Below are positions 1 to 14,200 of a stretch of DNA of 64,000 nucleotides, in pieces (positions within the stretch are counted from its first letter, which is position 1; each line of letters begins with the position of its first letter). The translations under genes and the position numbers were made by a program. The notes below the pieces were generated by a model that had not been told where the DNA came from, did not search any database, and saw only the letters and a program-made list of their open reading frames with translations. The DNA is from Diorhabda sublineata (lineage: Eukaryota; Arthropoda; Insecta; Coleoptera; Chrysomelidae). Location of the stretch: NCBI RefSeq assembly GCF_026230105.1, contig NC_079479.1:15387734-15451733 (forward strand), written 5' to 3'.

Positions 1-287
1 CATGAGAGAGAAACAGTTTTGAATTATCAATTTTCATAAAAAAATTATATGTATGGTATGAGGGGCCTTTTTAGATTGACAGCTCCTAGACTATTATGTC
101 GAAAGAGCTTGCCACCTATAACTAGCTCATTTTCTGAACAGAAGTGTATCAGTCTTGAACCATTGTCATTTCTTTCTCCTATACCATTGATATTCCATCA
201 CCTGTTTGTAATTATTTTTCCCTTCTCTTTTGAATATATATACTAATATAATTTAAACATATTGAACTGAATATTTTTCTTTTTTAG
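1..287 (+). other. Mcm7 upstream intron end
   Basis: Intronic sequence ending in a pyrimidine-rich acceptor tract and AG at 287. I see no exon or recognisable element here; an open frame at 49-246 has no similarity I recognise. Confidence 0.6.
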
Positions 288-606
288 TGAAATTTATTTT
301 CAAAATCTTAGTACAAGTAAGACAGTGCCTATAAGAGAAATCAAAGCTGAACATGTGGGTCATTTAGTTACTGTTCGAGGTATTGTAACCAGGTGTACGG
401 AAGTAAAACCTATGATGTGTGTGGCCACATATACGTGTGATAAATGTGGAGCCGAGACTTATCAACCTATAAATGCTTTAAGTTTTATGCCTGCAGATAT
501 GTGTCAAAGTGCAGATTGTAAAACCAATAGATCCGGTGGTCGATTATACCTACAAACAAGGGGATCAAAGTTTATTAAGTTTCAAGAAGTAAAAATCCAA
601 GAACAC
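288..606 (+). CDS. Mcm7: Mcm7 exon: OB-fold and C4 zinc finger
   Basis: Acceptor tttttag ends at 287 and donor gtaagt begins at 607. The first base completes a codon from an upstream exon; reading then gives EIYFQNLS and on to KIQEH. It holds the N-terminal DNA-binding OB-fold with paired cysteines CDKC and C-x4-C of the zinc finger that supports hexamer assembly. A GTG inside the exon is only an internal codon, not a start. Confidence 0.96.
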
Positions 607-3600
607 GTAAGTAAATGTACTGGATGATATTTCAAAAACTACTTTACTTTCAAGAAAAAAGTTTTTCCATAAACAACTCACTTTGGTCATAAAGAAATGA
701 AATAATTTAAGAGTTCTCATAGGATAACTCACTCGAATTTTAATTGAAATGTTTTTTTTTTCCGTTAATACTCTTTAAGGAAATTAATTACATTCACATT
801 TTATTTGACATATACGTTCAATAAATAAATAAAAAACTTAGATTACACCACCCTGCATCAAAATCTATGATGAAATGAAAATAGATCAGTTTTTCAGGCT
901 GATTTCAAAAATGCAATTCGTTTTTTTCTCCCGCGTCTGGTTAACTCACAAATCCACAGAAACAAGATGTTTTTATGTTGTAAGGCATTAACCCTTTGCA
1001 CTCGTATGTCGCCGTAGGAGGGACAAGATGCGTTTTACCGTTGCGCTCGTATGCCGCCGTACAGTCTCCGCAATACATTTAATCTTTACACTCGTATGTC
1101 GCGGTATAGGCGGCATACTTATGTCTTATCATTAAGCTGGTTTGCCGGTCTGTCATTCCCTAAGCTCTTTTCTAATATTTTTAAATTGCTTTCTTAACCT
1201 TCGTTGAGGACAAGTTTATGTAAAAATAAAAGATAATATATTTATTTTATACTCATACATCGTAAGCTGTTTGTTTTATATCCACTGATGTATATATTAC
1301 AACCACTTTAGTTCACATGTGCAGCATTTTTACGTTTTGAATAGGTTTGTTCCAACCTGCTAGTCGGGACCGTTTTGGAATGGTTATCGGAAGCGTTTAT
1401 AGATATTTTCAGCGCAATATCCGGCTATGCACGGTTCTTGTAACAGTACCTGCTGTCAACCAAGTACAGAAAAGACCGTCCCTGAAACGGTTCACAAACG
1501 ATACCTAAGTCGGTTGGAACGCAAAACAGAATCGTTCATATAACGGTAACCGCCCGGTTGGAACACGTAATCTCTATTGCGCAGAATCGTCACCGTACCA
1601 AGGACGGTTTTTTTGATGGGTTGGAACAAACCTAATATTACTCAGTTTTAAAACTAACACAATTGAAATTGGAATACTGACGCACCTGACAATGATAGAT
1701 TGGATAGTGATAATATTAGTGAAGAAAGTGACTCTAGGAGAGGTAGTGATATTATAGTTACTAAAAGACAGAGAATCATACCTTTACCATCAAGTTCAAG
1801 CAGCAATGAAAACGATGAGAATATAACACAACCTGGTAATTTTGGTCCATGGTTGGATGCTACATTCCACTATCAGGTATCAGACAGGATTCTATTTACT
1901 TCTGGGGAAAATATGGTTGGTTCACAAATTCCAGATACTTGTACCAAACCCATAGATTTTTTCAAGCTCTTTTTTATCGATGAGCCAATAATAAAAATAG
2001 TGGAACGAACAAAAACTATGCTAGACATAAAATAGCACAGAAGAGGTTGTCTACATGGCATACGTGGGTAGATACTACAGAAGAAAAGTTTACCGCATTT
2101 ATTGGGGTTATCCTAAATATGGGTATGATGACCGTATCTAATATCCAAGAGTATTGGCTGTTTAAAAATGATAAATAACATATTCAAGAAAAGGATAAAC
2201 AGATACTACGATCAATTAAAAAACAGAAACGAAACATCAAAACATAAAAAAATTTTCCTTACCATATGTACCAGGACTTTCCCAACAATTATTGAATTAT
2301 TTTAATAAATATGATATTAGTATAAGTCATAAAAGACATAATACATTATCCAAATATTTCACTAAATTAAAATCTAAAGCACCAAAAAAAAGAAGATTCA
2401 AAAATTCTTGAAACGGAATCTAATACACGAAAAAGAGAATTTTTAGAAATGGTTCACAATGATGAGAACGAAAAAGCTATAAATGATAAAAAAGATTTAA
2501 ATAATTCAAGTAAAATTTATAGCTCTATTTTGTAAATTTAATATATTTGAGATGTGGAAACCAAGGAAAAATTAATTTTTCTTATTGGAACGAAGTTCTA
2601 AGTTGATTTTATCCTTATTTTGATTTTCACGATGAAGGTGATCTATAGATCAATATAAATAAGCAAATGGATTTTGACACTTTGATTTCTCACTGAGATT
2701 ACCAAGAATACATAAACTAGTAAAATTCACTACTTTTGTCATGTGAATGGGTATTATGACCGCTTCTTTAACACTTAGCCCGGTATATGAGTTTTGTGGT
2801 CGGAACTCTTTGTTACTTTTTATAGTCCTTTCAGTTATAGAAGTATAAGATGCGAAAAGAATATAAAATTTAGTGATATATGTTATACATTTTGGAGAGG
2901 AATACATTTATTTCAAAATTGAATTCTTATCGAGATATTTTTATTGATTATACATTTATTTGTCCATATATTTTAGAGTGATCAAGTACCAGTGGGCCAC
3001 ATTCCACGTACCTTAACAATCTTTTGTAGGGGCGAAGTAACAAGGCAAGCTCTACCTGGGGATCATGTTGCAGTTACCGGTATATTTTTACCACTTATAA
3101 AACAAGGATTCAGACAAATAATGGGCGGACTTTTATCAGAAACGTATCTCGAAGCCCATGTAAGTTTTCCCACATATTTTCTTCTGAATATTTCAGAGTA
3201 CTTTAACAAGTATTCTACATTTATTTTTAAAAATTCCCCTTCAATTTAACAAAACACAGTGTTTAAATCATTTTTTTAGTCATACTCTGTAATTACTTAT
3301 ATACTTTTTAATATATTTTAAATAATTTTCAAAAACAAATAAAAAAATTTGAAATTAAAATATTTATCATACCAAATTTTTAAACTGACACCAATGAATT
3401 GGAAATATTTCTACACCATATCATTACAATAGTTTGGGATAATATTTTTGTGTTGAACCATATTTTTTCCATATTGACGAAGTCCTGAAATACAATTTCA
3501 TAATTTTTTTGTTCGGTTTACTGTATACAATCGTAAGCAAAAAAATGAATACAGGCGACACCTCTGTCAAAAAACTGAGTAACAATTGAATTTTTCTTAG

Positions 3601-5241
3601 TGAAATTTTAAAGCTAACTATATTAGCTTCAAAATGATGTAGAATATTGTAATGTTTCTTGCTCTGTCCAACAATGTGCTATGATCGGTAACCACCCTTT
3701 TTATGCTTGTTTACAATAGGTTAATAGGGGTAACTTCCCCTTATAAAAGTATATCTACCTAACCCACCACTATCAGTTAGCCATCAAACGTCAACCAATA
3801 CACATCTCCGTTAGTAATAATCAAGAATTCTACCTTAAAATGGACACAAGAAATAATAAAGCTGCTCAATTGGTCAGTCTATTGCCACAAGACCAGTGTC
3901 AGCGAGAAGTGACCAGTGCGCTGAATATGAGTCAGTCTAATGTGTCCAGAATTTACATTCGTCACCAAGAGACTGGCAACTTTAATCGAAGACGCGGTTC
4001 CGGAAGAAAAAGGTGCATATCCGAGAAAAATGACCATTTTATAGTTAACACACAGCTAAGAAATCGGGCCCTCACCCTCAACAAGAGCTCAGAGAAACGC
4101 GATGAGGGGCTGTGAGTAGCTGGACAGTCTGAAAAATACTTAAGGCAGAGCCAAAAAGGCTAGCTACTGGACCCAAATGAACCCCAGCTCACTGAGCAGC
4201 CTCGTCAATGTTTTTTGAACAATGAGACTCCGTTCTCTTCTCAGACAAAAGCAGAATGTGCCTGAACGGTAGCGATAGATGAGGACGAGTCTTCAGAAGA
4301 CCTGGAGAAAGATTCACACAGTGTAGTATTAAAGAAAACGTGGCATTGGAAAGAGGTTCCCGGATGGTTTGGCGGGCATTTTAATGGAAAAAAAACCGTA
4401 GTCTCAATCTGCCTACTCCTTGCAACGAATCATCCCTTTTTCCTGGTTCATTCCAAGTCTTCAATCCGCTTACTCCTTGGAATTTTACCAAGGAAATGAA
4501 AAACTGGAAAAAAATATAAAATGAATAAAATAGAAAATAAAAATAATATGCTTACCATCAAGAACACTGTTGACACTAACACACTCACTGCTGCTTTTGA
4601 GCTAACAGGAGTGTTATTGGATCTATTGGCGGGTTTTGGCGCGCATGGGAAGTAAATTATTGGCGGGAGGGTTAATAAATTGTATGTGGTATTTGAGTGA
4701 AATAGATGAAGAAGGTGTTTTCAAGTTGCCGGCAATCTCTGGTTATCGTCCCTTGTGTTCAGACAGTTTGGACGTTTCTCTATTTCAATAGCTTCTCGAA
4801 TAATCCTGGACTTGAAGGAATGGAGTGGGGCGATAGTTTTAGTTCTATTGAAATCGATAGGGTGTCCGGTATGGACACGATGTTGGGCAAGGGTGGAGGA
4901 AATATCGGAATTGGTGATATATAACAAGTGTTCCTTGGCTCTGATGGAAATACTTCGATTTGTCTGGCCAACATAGGACCGGGGGCAATCTGATATTGGA
5001 TATTTCGTCTATAATATCTGATTGGGTGGGAGAGTTTCTGATTGGGTTTGAAGATTGTGCGAATACCGTGGGGTTTGAGGATTCTGCAAATTTTGTTTGT
5101 TACACCTTTGATGTAAGGAAGGGATACCCTCAGTTGATCTTTCAAACCAGTCGAGAAGGATGGAGGAGTTGGAGATGAAAATTTGTGGATACTCCTAGAA
5201 CTTTGGGATTTGTGGTAACTATTCCGAATCAATGTTTGTGT

Positions 5242-5292
<51 letters not shown>

Positions 5293-8200
5293 GCTGATAT
5301 TATTTTTCTTTGTAAATAATTATTCATTTGAATTGAGTCGTTAATTATTGTCACTCAGGCTCGGTATCAAGGGGGGGTCACGGGGGTCATGACCCCCCAA
5401 ACGGTCTGACTTTCCGGAAAAATTTTATGGAAGCATCGAAGCTTCAGTACAGTTTAAGCGAAGTGCCGAAATTAAAGAAAGACAACTTAGTAATCGCCTA
5501 TAGAAAGTTCTGATCACAGTGGCCTCCCCAAACTGAGAAGTTGAAACCACGCTTGTTGACACTTCACATAAGTCAACTAAGAAAATCAAATTAAATTCAT
5601 CCAAACTTCTTTTGCAAATGTACACACTATCCTGGAACAATAATAATAAATATAATTCCAAGAAACAAAAAAAAAATAATGAAATGAAGACATTAATTTT
5701 ACTATAACGAATTACTGTCCTGTTGATGTGAAAAACTCGTGTTATCGTGATAAGTACGAAAACAAAATAATCTCCGTCCATTGAAACCTTTGAGAGGCGG
5801 GTGATTGAAGTTGCCAGCAGCACGTCGAGATTTTTTAAACCGGTTGTCAACTGATTGGCGACCAGTTGCCCCGTCTTTAATTCCCGATTAAATTACAAAT
5901 ATTGTTACCGCAAACCGATCTGTCTATTAGGCGTGAGATCGAGTAAATAAACTTATTCAATCCATGAAAAGCGATTGGAAGCTGATATTAGGGCCAGGAG
6001 AGGCACCACTAATTATTGATAAGTTAATTTCAAATAAATTATTATATAACAACATATATCACTCATTATAAAGCTAAGACTAATAGCTTTCTCTCTCTCT
6101 CCACATAATATTCCACATAATATTGGGAAGCGAAGCAGAGAAACCATGATTTAGAATGTTCAGAGACGGAATCAATAAAAAAACCGTCCCTAAGTAATCA
6201 TCAAACATGGGACATGCTTCAGGATAATGTAACGAAAAAGTTGAGCTTTGTAAGAGAATTTACCTCAATCCTAAGCTGTAGAAATGAGTGGGATTATAAC
6301 CCCAAATAAGAAATGATCAGAAATGCCTTTAAATGGTATTTGGATGGATCAAAAACAGCAGACGGAACTGGAATAGGAGTGTACGGTGCCAAAACCAAAG
6401 CCTGGCCAACGCACCAAGCATTTTTCATGAAAACATCTATGCAATTGATAAAACTAAGGAACTATCGCAGACGGGATGTCATCATCCTGTCCGATGGCCA
6501 AGCAGCCATTAGAGCTTTTAGTCCAATATCATAAAATCCAAACTCATTTGAGATTGCCTACATCTACAGAACAATGGAAAAAGCATTGGAAAAGATAGTA
6601 GATAGGAGCATAACCAATTATTGGGTCAACCTACAGGAGCTGAGTCAGGCAAACACTCTCCTGAGCAACTGTAACCAGAGTAGATCTGCTGAATGTATCA
6701 ACCTTAGAAAGAACAATCTTCGAATACTAACAGGAATCATATCGGGGCACTGTCGCCTCAACGAATACCTGAAAATGCTAGACTTAGATAATATGGCGTG
6801 CAGATTTTGTTGTACAGACGACAAAACCTCTATTCACATTCTCTCAAAGTGTGAAACGCTACGAAATTTCAGAGCACTACACCTGGGAGCGTATGAACTA
6901 GAAGATGAAGATCTCTTGCCACTACAGGCATCCCACATTCTAGACTGGAATTAACAGATCAGCTGTAAACACTGGGCTCCTCAGTATCGAAGCAAAAAAG
7001 GGGGACATAGCGCAGCGTATATTATACCCCATTATCCACATACATACATGGTTTAATTCCAAATAAATTATTATTTTGACGAATTTAAGCTTTTATTTCC
7101 TTTACTGTTAATTATAACGCTTGTTCATTGTTTAGACCACTTATTATAAAACTAAAACTAATAGCTTTGAGATGCTAAAATCAGAAAAAGAATGGAAGCT
7201 ACAGATTTTTTGCTAGAGACTGTTGACTGTGAGTCGCTTTTTTGTCCACCAGTGTATGTTGGTAGAGTTTTATTAGTTAAAATGAAGTAAAATGCAAAAT
7301 AAAAATATTTTAGTCTACCGTTACAATATTGAGAGTCCAGTAATAACTAAACCTAGATGCTGCAATAGAATGAACAAATAATTAAGATCGATTTTGGCAA
7401 ATACACAGCTGCTTGTTGAAACTCTGAAAAGATATGTATAATGGCAGTGCGAAGAAATTTGACAAAAGACAAACTTATTTCATATAAAGTTGCAATGGTA
7501 CAGCTTGTTTACTAATAACTTCAGACTATCAAAGTCAGCGTCTTCAGTTTACCTTTTTTTTTATGAGGGGAAACCGCATGGCACCAGAACTTCTTATCGA
7601 TCAGTTCTGGTAGTGTCGGGCGCTTCTCTGACTAGAACCCCCCTTTCTCCACTCCTGTACCTGGTCCTTTGGATATTTCATCAGATACAGGCGATGTCCT
7701 ACTCTGACCTGTGCGTCGGCATCTTGTCTTTGTCGACGTTGGTGCTCTCTCTCTTCTTTTTCTTTTATTTCCATGATTCCCCTAACGTGTGTAGCTATTT
7801 TGTTCCAATTCCGCGTCGAGCTGACCATATGCGTTAATAGGTTGTCTGGGGTAAGGGTGATAGTTGTTTCAGTTTAGAAAGCGTGTCTCATTCTGTGCCA
7901 TCTTTCACAGGCGAATATTGTGTGTTCGGTATCGTCTTGTTGGCCGCAGTAAATGCACATGTTATCCCTTGACTTCCCAATCTTGTGAGTAAAAGACTTG
8001 AAAGATCCATGACCAGACAGAACCTGAGTTAGGAAGTAGTCGACTTGTTTGTGTTCCCGTTTTATCCATACTTCGATGTTGGGTATCAGCTTCTTTGTCC
8101 ATTGCGCTATCGTTGTGTTATTTTGCCAGCGTTCTTGCCACTCTTCTATAGTTCTGGATCTCTCCTGTCTTCTGCCGTGACCTCCGGCAGTTTGTAGAGC

Positions 8201-11200
8201 CTGCTTCTCCCCTTCGCTAATAGATCCAACGGTGGGACTGCTGCGATTACGCAAAGGACTTTTGCTGATACCGTCCTGTTGGTCGAGACTGTCCTCAACA
8301 GCATCTTCCTTTGGGAGCCCAGCAGCATTGTTGGGGCAATGCGTGCTCCGGCTAGCTCGAAGTGGATGTTGTCTCTATTTCTGGGTCCTCTCAAAATGAT
8401 GGCTTCTGTCTTGGCCGGTACGATCTCCAGCCCTGCCTCATAGATCCAGTTCTCGATGAGTCTCAGTGCTTGATTTGCTCTGTGTGCTCGTTCTTCTTTG
8501 CTGTTTGCCTTGACCACCAGGGCCAGGTCGTCGGTGTAGGCGGCGGTGTGACAGCCTCTGGGAAATCACAGCCGGAGAACTCCGTCGTATAGGACGTTCC
8601 ACAGGGGGGACCAATTATTGATCCCTGCGGGACGCCTTGTGACATATCCTGATTATAGTCGCCACACTTTAAGGTTCTTCCTGACAGATAGTTGGCTATG
8701 GCTTAGAATAAGTAGCCGCTGATCTCAAGGTCTTTGAGTCTACTCGTGATTTTTCCCCACTTAGCCGTATTAAAGGCGTTCTTCACGTCAATTAGAACTA
8801 ATACTCCCCACGTGGGGTTGCCTTCTGTTATCTTGACCAGTACGTGTTTAATTGCTTGTTCTCGCGTATACCTCATTTTCGAGTCTTGCCTTGATAAGGT
8901 GCTCATATAATTTATCGAAGACATCTAGTAGTCCAGGGGCCTTCCTAGCCTTAATTTTTTGGGCTGCTTTCCTGAGTTCTTCCAGCTTAGAGTAGTGGGG
9001 GGTCATGTGGAAACGGTGCCTGTGTGGTCGGGGCGTTGTCTGTTGGTAAAAGCTATTTAATTTTTTCAGTTTTACTTGATTGGTGAGCTTCGTAAGGAGT
9101 CTTTAGTTGTTTAATTTCCCCGGTTACCATCCGATACCCTTGCCCCCAAGGATGATCCTCAAATCTATCGCAAAGGAGATTCCACTGATTTCATTGGGAT
9201 CTTCTAATGTCCCTCAGCTCCTTTCTATTCGCTTTATACTCCTCTTCCAATTGGTCAATAGTGGCTTGATTGACATGTCCAGATCTTGTCAGGCACCTCC
9301 TCGACCGGTTGCATACTTCTCTCTGCAAGGCGATATCTTCCTTCCACCATATCGGTTGTGATCTTGGTGTATTATTCTTTCTGTGGACCATAGATGCCTT
9401 TTGTGTTTTTTGTACTGCCCAAGTGAGGACGTCTATATCAGCTATGCTATCCTGAAGACGTCCTCTTTTATGCCCGGTTTGGAGTACCACTCTTGTTTAG
9501 GCTTCTTTTTACCCTTGTCGACCTCAAAAAGTATAACCCTGTGCAGGCTAAGACTTTCCTCGGTGGATACCCTCCAATTCTTAACCACGCGGCTAATGTT
9601 TATAGTAGAGAAGGTGATGTCAATGATGGAGGCCTGAGGACCTCGCGTGAAAGTTGGTGTATCGCCGTCGTTGTGAATAACCATGTTCAGTGACTGTATT
9701 GCTTCTGCCAGGTGTGTGCCTCTCGTGTCAGTAGTCGAGGCATTCCACATGGCCGATTTGGCATTGAAATCGCCAGTCTCCATTGCCTCTCTCCTTGAAA
9801 TGGCTATGTGGTGAAAAACCGAATCGCCTTGTATTGGTCCAGAGGTATATTCGGGGAGACATAGCAGGTATACAGTGACCATCCTTCGAGAATTATGTAG
9901 GTATAACCCGGGCCCTTTTCGTGTTTGATAACTCCACACCTTAGGTTTGCGCAGAACACTGCAGTGGTACCAAAGGTGTCTTTGATCCATTTACTGTTTT
10001 TACTTATTAGGTTTTTATTTGATTCTTGAATCAAGGCAATGTCGATGTTTCCCTGTTCCACGGTTTTTAAGGAGATGATGCGCTGCTCTCCGCCTATCTG
10101 TGTTTAATTGCAGGATTTTTAAAGACATTATATAATTAGGAAACTGTGTTTGTGTCGGCGAAAGCGCCATATCTCTCGCGTTAGCGGTGATGTGGGACTC
10201 ATCGATCGGTTTGCCGGAGTCTTTCAATGGCCGTTTCTTGTGAAACCATGGTTTCAGTATTTTTAGTGTTGTCCGTTCTCCTCTGGTTCTTCCCAGATTT
10301 TTCCCTTTTATCTCCCAGATGGATTCTCCCTCTTCTAGTGGCATCCGTGTCCTTTGTGCGACTTGCTTTTTTGGCTTGCGATAAGCTTCTCCTGAATACA
10401 GTGTACTTACTGGTGCCTGCTTTGTGCCCTGACTCGAATCCTAGATCATTGTATAGTGGGCACCATTCACCATTTTTGCAAGCAGCTGTGGTGTGGTTCT
10501 CCTTTCCGCATTTGAAGCAGATCTGGGATATATTTGGACCCTTGCAATCGCTTGTTTGGTGGTCGTAGCCCCAGCATTTGCGACATCTTGTGACTTCTAT
10601 TCTACTTGTAATTTCACATTGGCCCATGCTGATTCTCATCTTTCCAACCTCGAGCAATTTACTAGCGTTATTTTGGTGGTAATAATAGTTATGGCCTGTG
10701 TGCCCTTGCATTTGGGCGAAGCTCGCTTAGCTTGAAATGGCTCTTCGTATCGCTGTTGAGGCAGCCTTCGAAGGCCTTGTGTACATCGTATTTGATGACG
10801 TCTGCGTCCATTCCCCTAATGTACAATACCTTGCGATACGACTCTTCCACTTTGCGTACCTCCAGCTGTTCTGGGATGTTCCTAATAACATGATCTAATT
10901 TATCAAGTTGTATGCTCTTTACGGCGTTTGAGGCTTCCTCATTTTAATTGAGTCTTTCACGTAGGTTTTCCTATCCGTTTTTACCCTTCGTGGGTCTGCT
11001 GACTTCCTCTTCGGATGGTCTGTGTAGATGGCTGCTTTAGTGGTGGATTTATGAAGGATACATTCTTTTGCAACTTATGAGTTTTCGTGGTATTAACTGT
11101 ATGTAGGGCGAGCCACTAATGTTCTTCGGTCTCGGCTTAGAGCTTGATGAGCTTATCCCATAGGTCTTTATCGGTTCCAAAATGCGTGATTTTGGCTGTC

Positions 11201-14200
11201 TTTCTACTATACATCTACTAGCTAGGTCTGCCCGGTCACAGCCGCCCGCTTCGGGTCAGACGCTGTCATGTGTCAGTTTTGGTCCGTTCCGGCTATTCTA
11301 CTTCGCCGGTACAACCCATATCTAGGTGGCATTCCCCTATCCGCCACCTGGGGATGCGCTGGATGGGAGATTGACTAACTCCGGATTTTTTGCCGCTGGC
11401 CGGACTCTTCTGTCTGGGTTACCATACCATGGCCGAGAGGTCCCAGTTTTTTGGCGCCGGGAACTCGCCATTCGTCCCCCTCACTCGGGTGAGGACTTGT
11501 CAGTGTGTTTAGATGTAACTTATGCTTGTGGGATCTTCTACTGACTTTTATCGGTGGTACCTACCTATTCGGCATCAGTAGTCCCGCCACTGCCCTACTG
11601 ACATTTTCGAGCTGTTTCTTAGCTTCACTCCTCTCCACCCGTCCGTGCGGCGCGAGAGGGGGGGAAGTTACTGAGCCACTCCACCAACGTCAAGGTCTTA
11701 CAGCTCCCAGGAGAGGTCTTCAGTCTACCTAAGAACCCCATTTAGTGACGACCTTCTTAGAACAATGTATCAATATCGTATCGATACGGCCATTTTAAAA
11801 CAGTAAACTTTTCTGAAGGTAGTGTTGTGTTGGGTCGTGATTCGGTTGCTTGACAGAACTGCATGCACCCTTTGTATGGGGAGGAATTTTCATTAATCTA
11901 TAATGTACGTCCGAACATGGCTAGAATAGTACAAAATTATCTTCAAGAAGCAAAATTTGCAACTCTGGATTGACTTGCAGGAAATTCCTGGCCTTATCTC
12001 ATTTTTAGGACAATTTGTCCAAAACTTTGTTAAGGCCGGCATAATGTGTTTGAACATTTTAAAGACCCTCAAAATATATTTAAGATATTAAAAACAATTC
12101 TTTTGGTCTATTTATTTCTAAATGAAAAAAGAATAGAAGGTATTTTTTTTTTCAAATTTTAGAATTATCTTTAACGTATCCCTTATTCATCCACTAATAT
12201 AACAAAATTTATCAATATGTTGCAGATAGTCTAAAAGACTTGAGCTACTTTGTAATTTCAAAATAAGTTGCTATATAAAAATATTGTTAAACAATTTGTA
12301 GAAAATCACAACAGTGAATAAGATGGATCTGGAAAACGCTGATAATCCTCTTACCCCCGAGGAGCTAGCAACACTAACAGGAGAAGACTTTTATACTAAA
12401 CTAGCCCTATCATTAGCTCCTGAGATATATGGTCATATTGATGTTAAAAAAGCTTTATTGCTTTTGCTTGTTGGCGGAGTCGATAAGCGTCCAGATGGTA
12501 TGAAAATTCGTGGAAATATCAATATTTGTTTGATGGGTGATCCGGGAGTTGCTAAATCACAGTTATTGGGGTATATTAACAGATTAGCAACAAGAAGTAA
12601 GTCTTAGAAAGTATACATCATTAAATCTTTTATTAAATAACAAAATTACGTGCAAGAATGTATATATAAACAGTGAATTTGCGGTGATGGTGATATTTAA
12701 TGTCCAGATAAGATCAAATCGCAACAGTCCAGCCTTCTTTGTAAAAACAGCAGTCTGGATCTTTGCTGTTTTAAACTCAATTAGTTTTCTTCTACGCCAT
12801 TTCAGAAAATGTTCAAGATCGGTATTGATAATGGTAATCTGTTACTGCTTACGGATGTAGGTGTTAGCCGAGTTCATTGAGACGGCTTATTTGAACGGCG
12901 ACATCAGTGTGCTATCGTCGGCGAAGCTATAGATCGGGTTTGCAGTTTCGTCGAGTAGATCGTCGATGTCCAAGAGAAAGAGAGTCGGTGACAAGATGCA
13001 TCCCTGGGAAACACCAGCGTTAACCTCAAATCTTTTTGAGGATAGCGTCCTGGATGGATCGGTCTTTGAGAAAGCTACTGAGCCAATCGATAAGTGAGGA
13101 TGACAAACTGTACGATCTTAATTTATTTAGAAGGTTGGCATGCCAAACCTTATCAAAAGGCATTGATATGTCCAGTGCGATTGCTCTAGATTCTCCATAT
13201 TTCTCTATAGTTGGTGATATAGGCCAGGAGATCCCCGATTGATCTATGTTTAAGAAAGCCGTATTCATGGTCGCTGAAGATGTTCAAGATATATCAAGAT
13301 TGACTGGTTAACGACTTTCTTCATGATCTTGGCAAATGACTGTAAGTAAAGAACCAACTTTCTTCCTTTTTTGGTATGGGTTGACACAAGCAAGTTTCCA
13401 ATCTGCAGGGAAGAGGCCTCTTTTATGTGATAGGGAAAAGAGTTTGCCTAGCGGACTTGTTTTCTTCAATACGATAGTTATTCCACCGAGGCCAGTGGCT
13501 TTATTGATGTCCAAAACTTCTAAAAGTTTTGCCATATCTTCGTATCGAAATTTTGTTTTTGGCATTTATGAATCGGGAAGGCTAGGTGGTAGCTTTCCCC
13601 GCGAATCAAGAGTTCAATTTGAAGCTAAGATTCGACCCAACAAATCGGCTTTTTCCGTTTGGGCAATGGAAGTTCGTTAAATATCAATTTAAAAATTTTT
13701 AGGTTTAATAAACGACCAAAAATTTTTTGTGTTCAATAATTATTTTATTCAAGGGCAACCTTACCTTTTATACCAGATGAAAATTCTTATTTAAAATCTA
13801 TCAGATTATAAAAAATAGTGAACTAGTATGATATTTATCAGTATAAATTTAAATGTCGAATATCCAATGCAAGTTTAAGCTATAATCATGAATAATATTT
13901 TACAGTTATAGTAGTATTTAATCAACTTTAAATTTTTTGGTTAGGTCAGTATACTACAGGCCGAGGTTCCTCCGGTGTAGGTTTAACAGCTTCAGTTATG
14001 AAAGATCCGATGACGGGAGAAATGATGTTAGAAGGTGGAGCACTAGTACTTGCAGACCAGGGAGTATGTTGTATAGATGAGTTTGATAAAATGGCTGACG
14101 AAGATAGAACTGCTATTCACGAAGTTATGGAACAACAAACCATTAGTATTGCTAAGGTAACTTCAACGTGGAAAAATCTAAATTATGTGTTTTTGGTGCA

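Larger units (their letters stand above)
7554..11765 (-). mobile_element. R1-like LINE, nearly full length, decayed
   Basis: On the - strand: a GC-rich 5' UTR (about 11765-11200), ORF1 with CCHC knuckles, an endonuclease, a reverse transcriptase with a YTDD active site, a C-terminal cysteine/histidine finger, and a poly(A) tail seen as T9 at 7554-7562. The order and zinc-finger pattern are those of R1-clade LINEs. Several frameshifts and stops break it. At about 4.2 kb it is the longest mobile element here and, being GC-richer than its surroundings, is the most recent large insertion in this intron. Confidence 0.85.

Noticed and set aside
5425..5850. 141-codon open frame on the - strand
   Set aside because: Hydrophobic low-complexity composition, no similarity recognised, no start context; probably chance in decayed repeat DNA.
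7490..7837. Open frames on both strands over the end of the R1-like LINE
   Set aside because: Shadows of the LINE 3' region; the poly(A) tail lies inside them.
10227..10735. Two + strand frames with hydrophobic stretches
   Set aside because: Antisense shadows of the CCHC-knuckle ORF1 on the - strand.
11326..11732. Open frames on the + strand in GC-rich DNA
   Set aside because: They lie in the 5' UTR of the R1-like LINE, which is expressed from the other strand.
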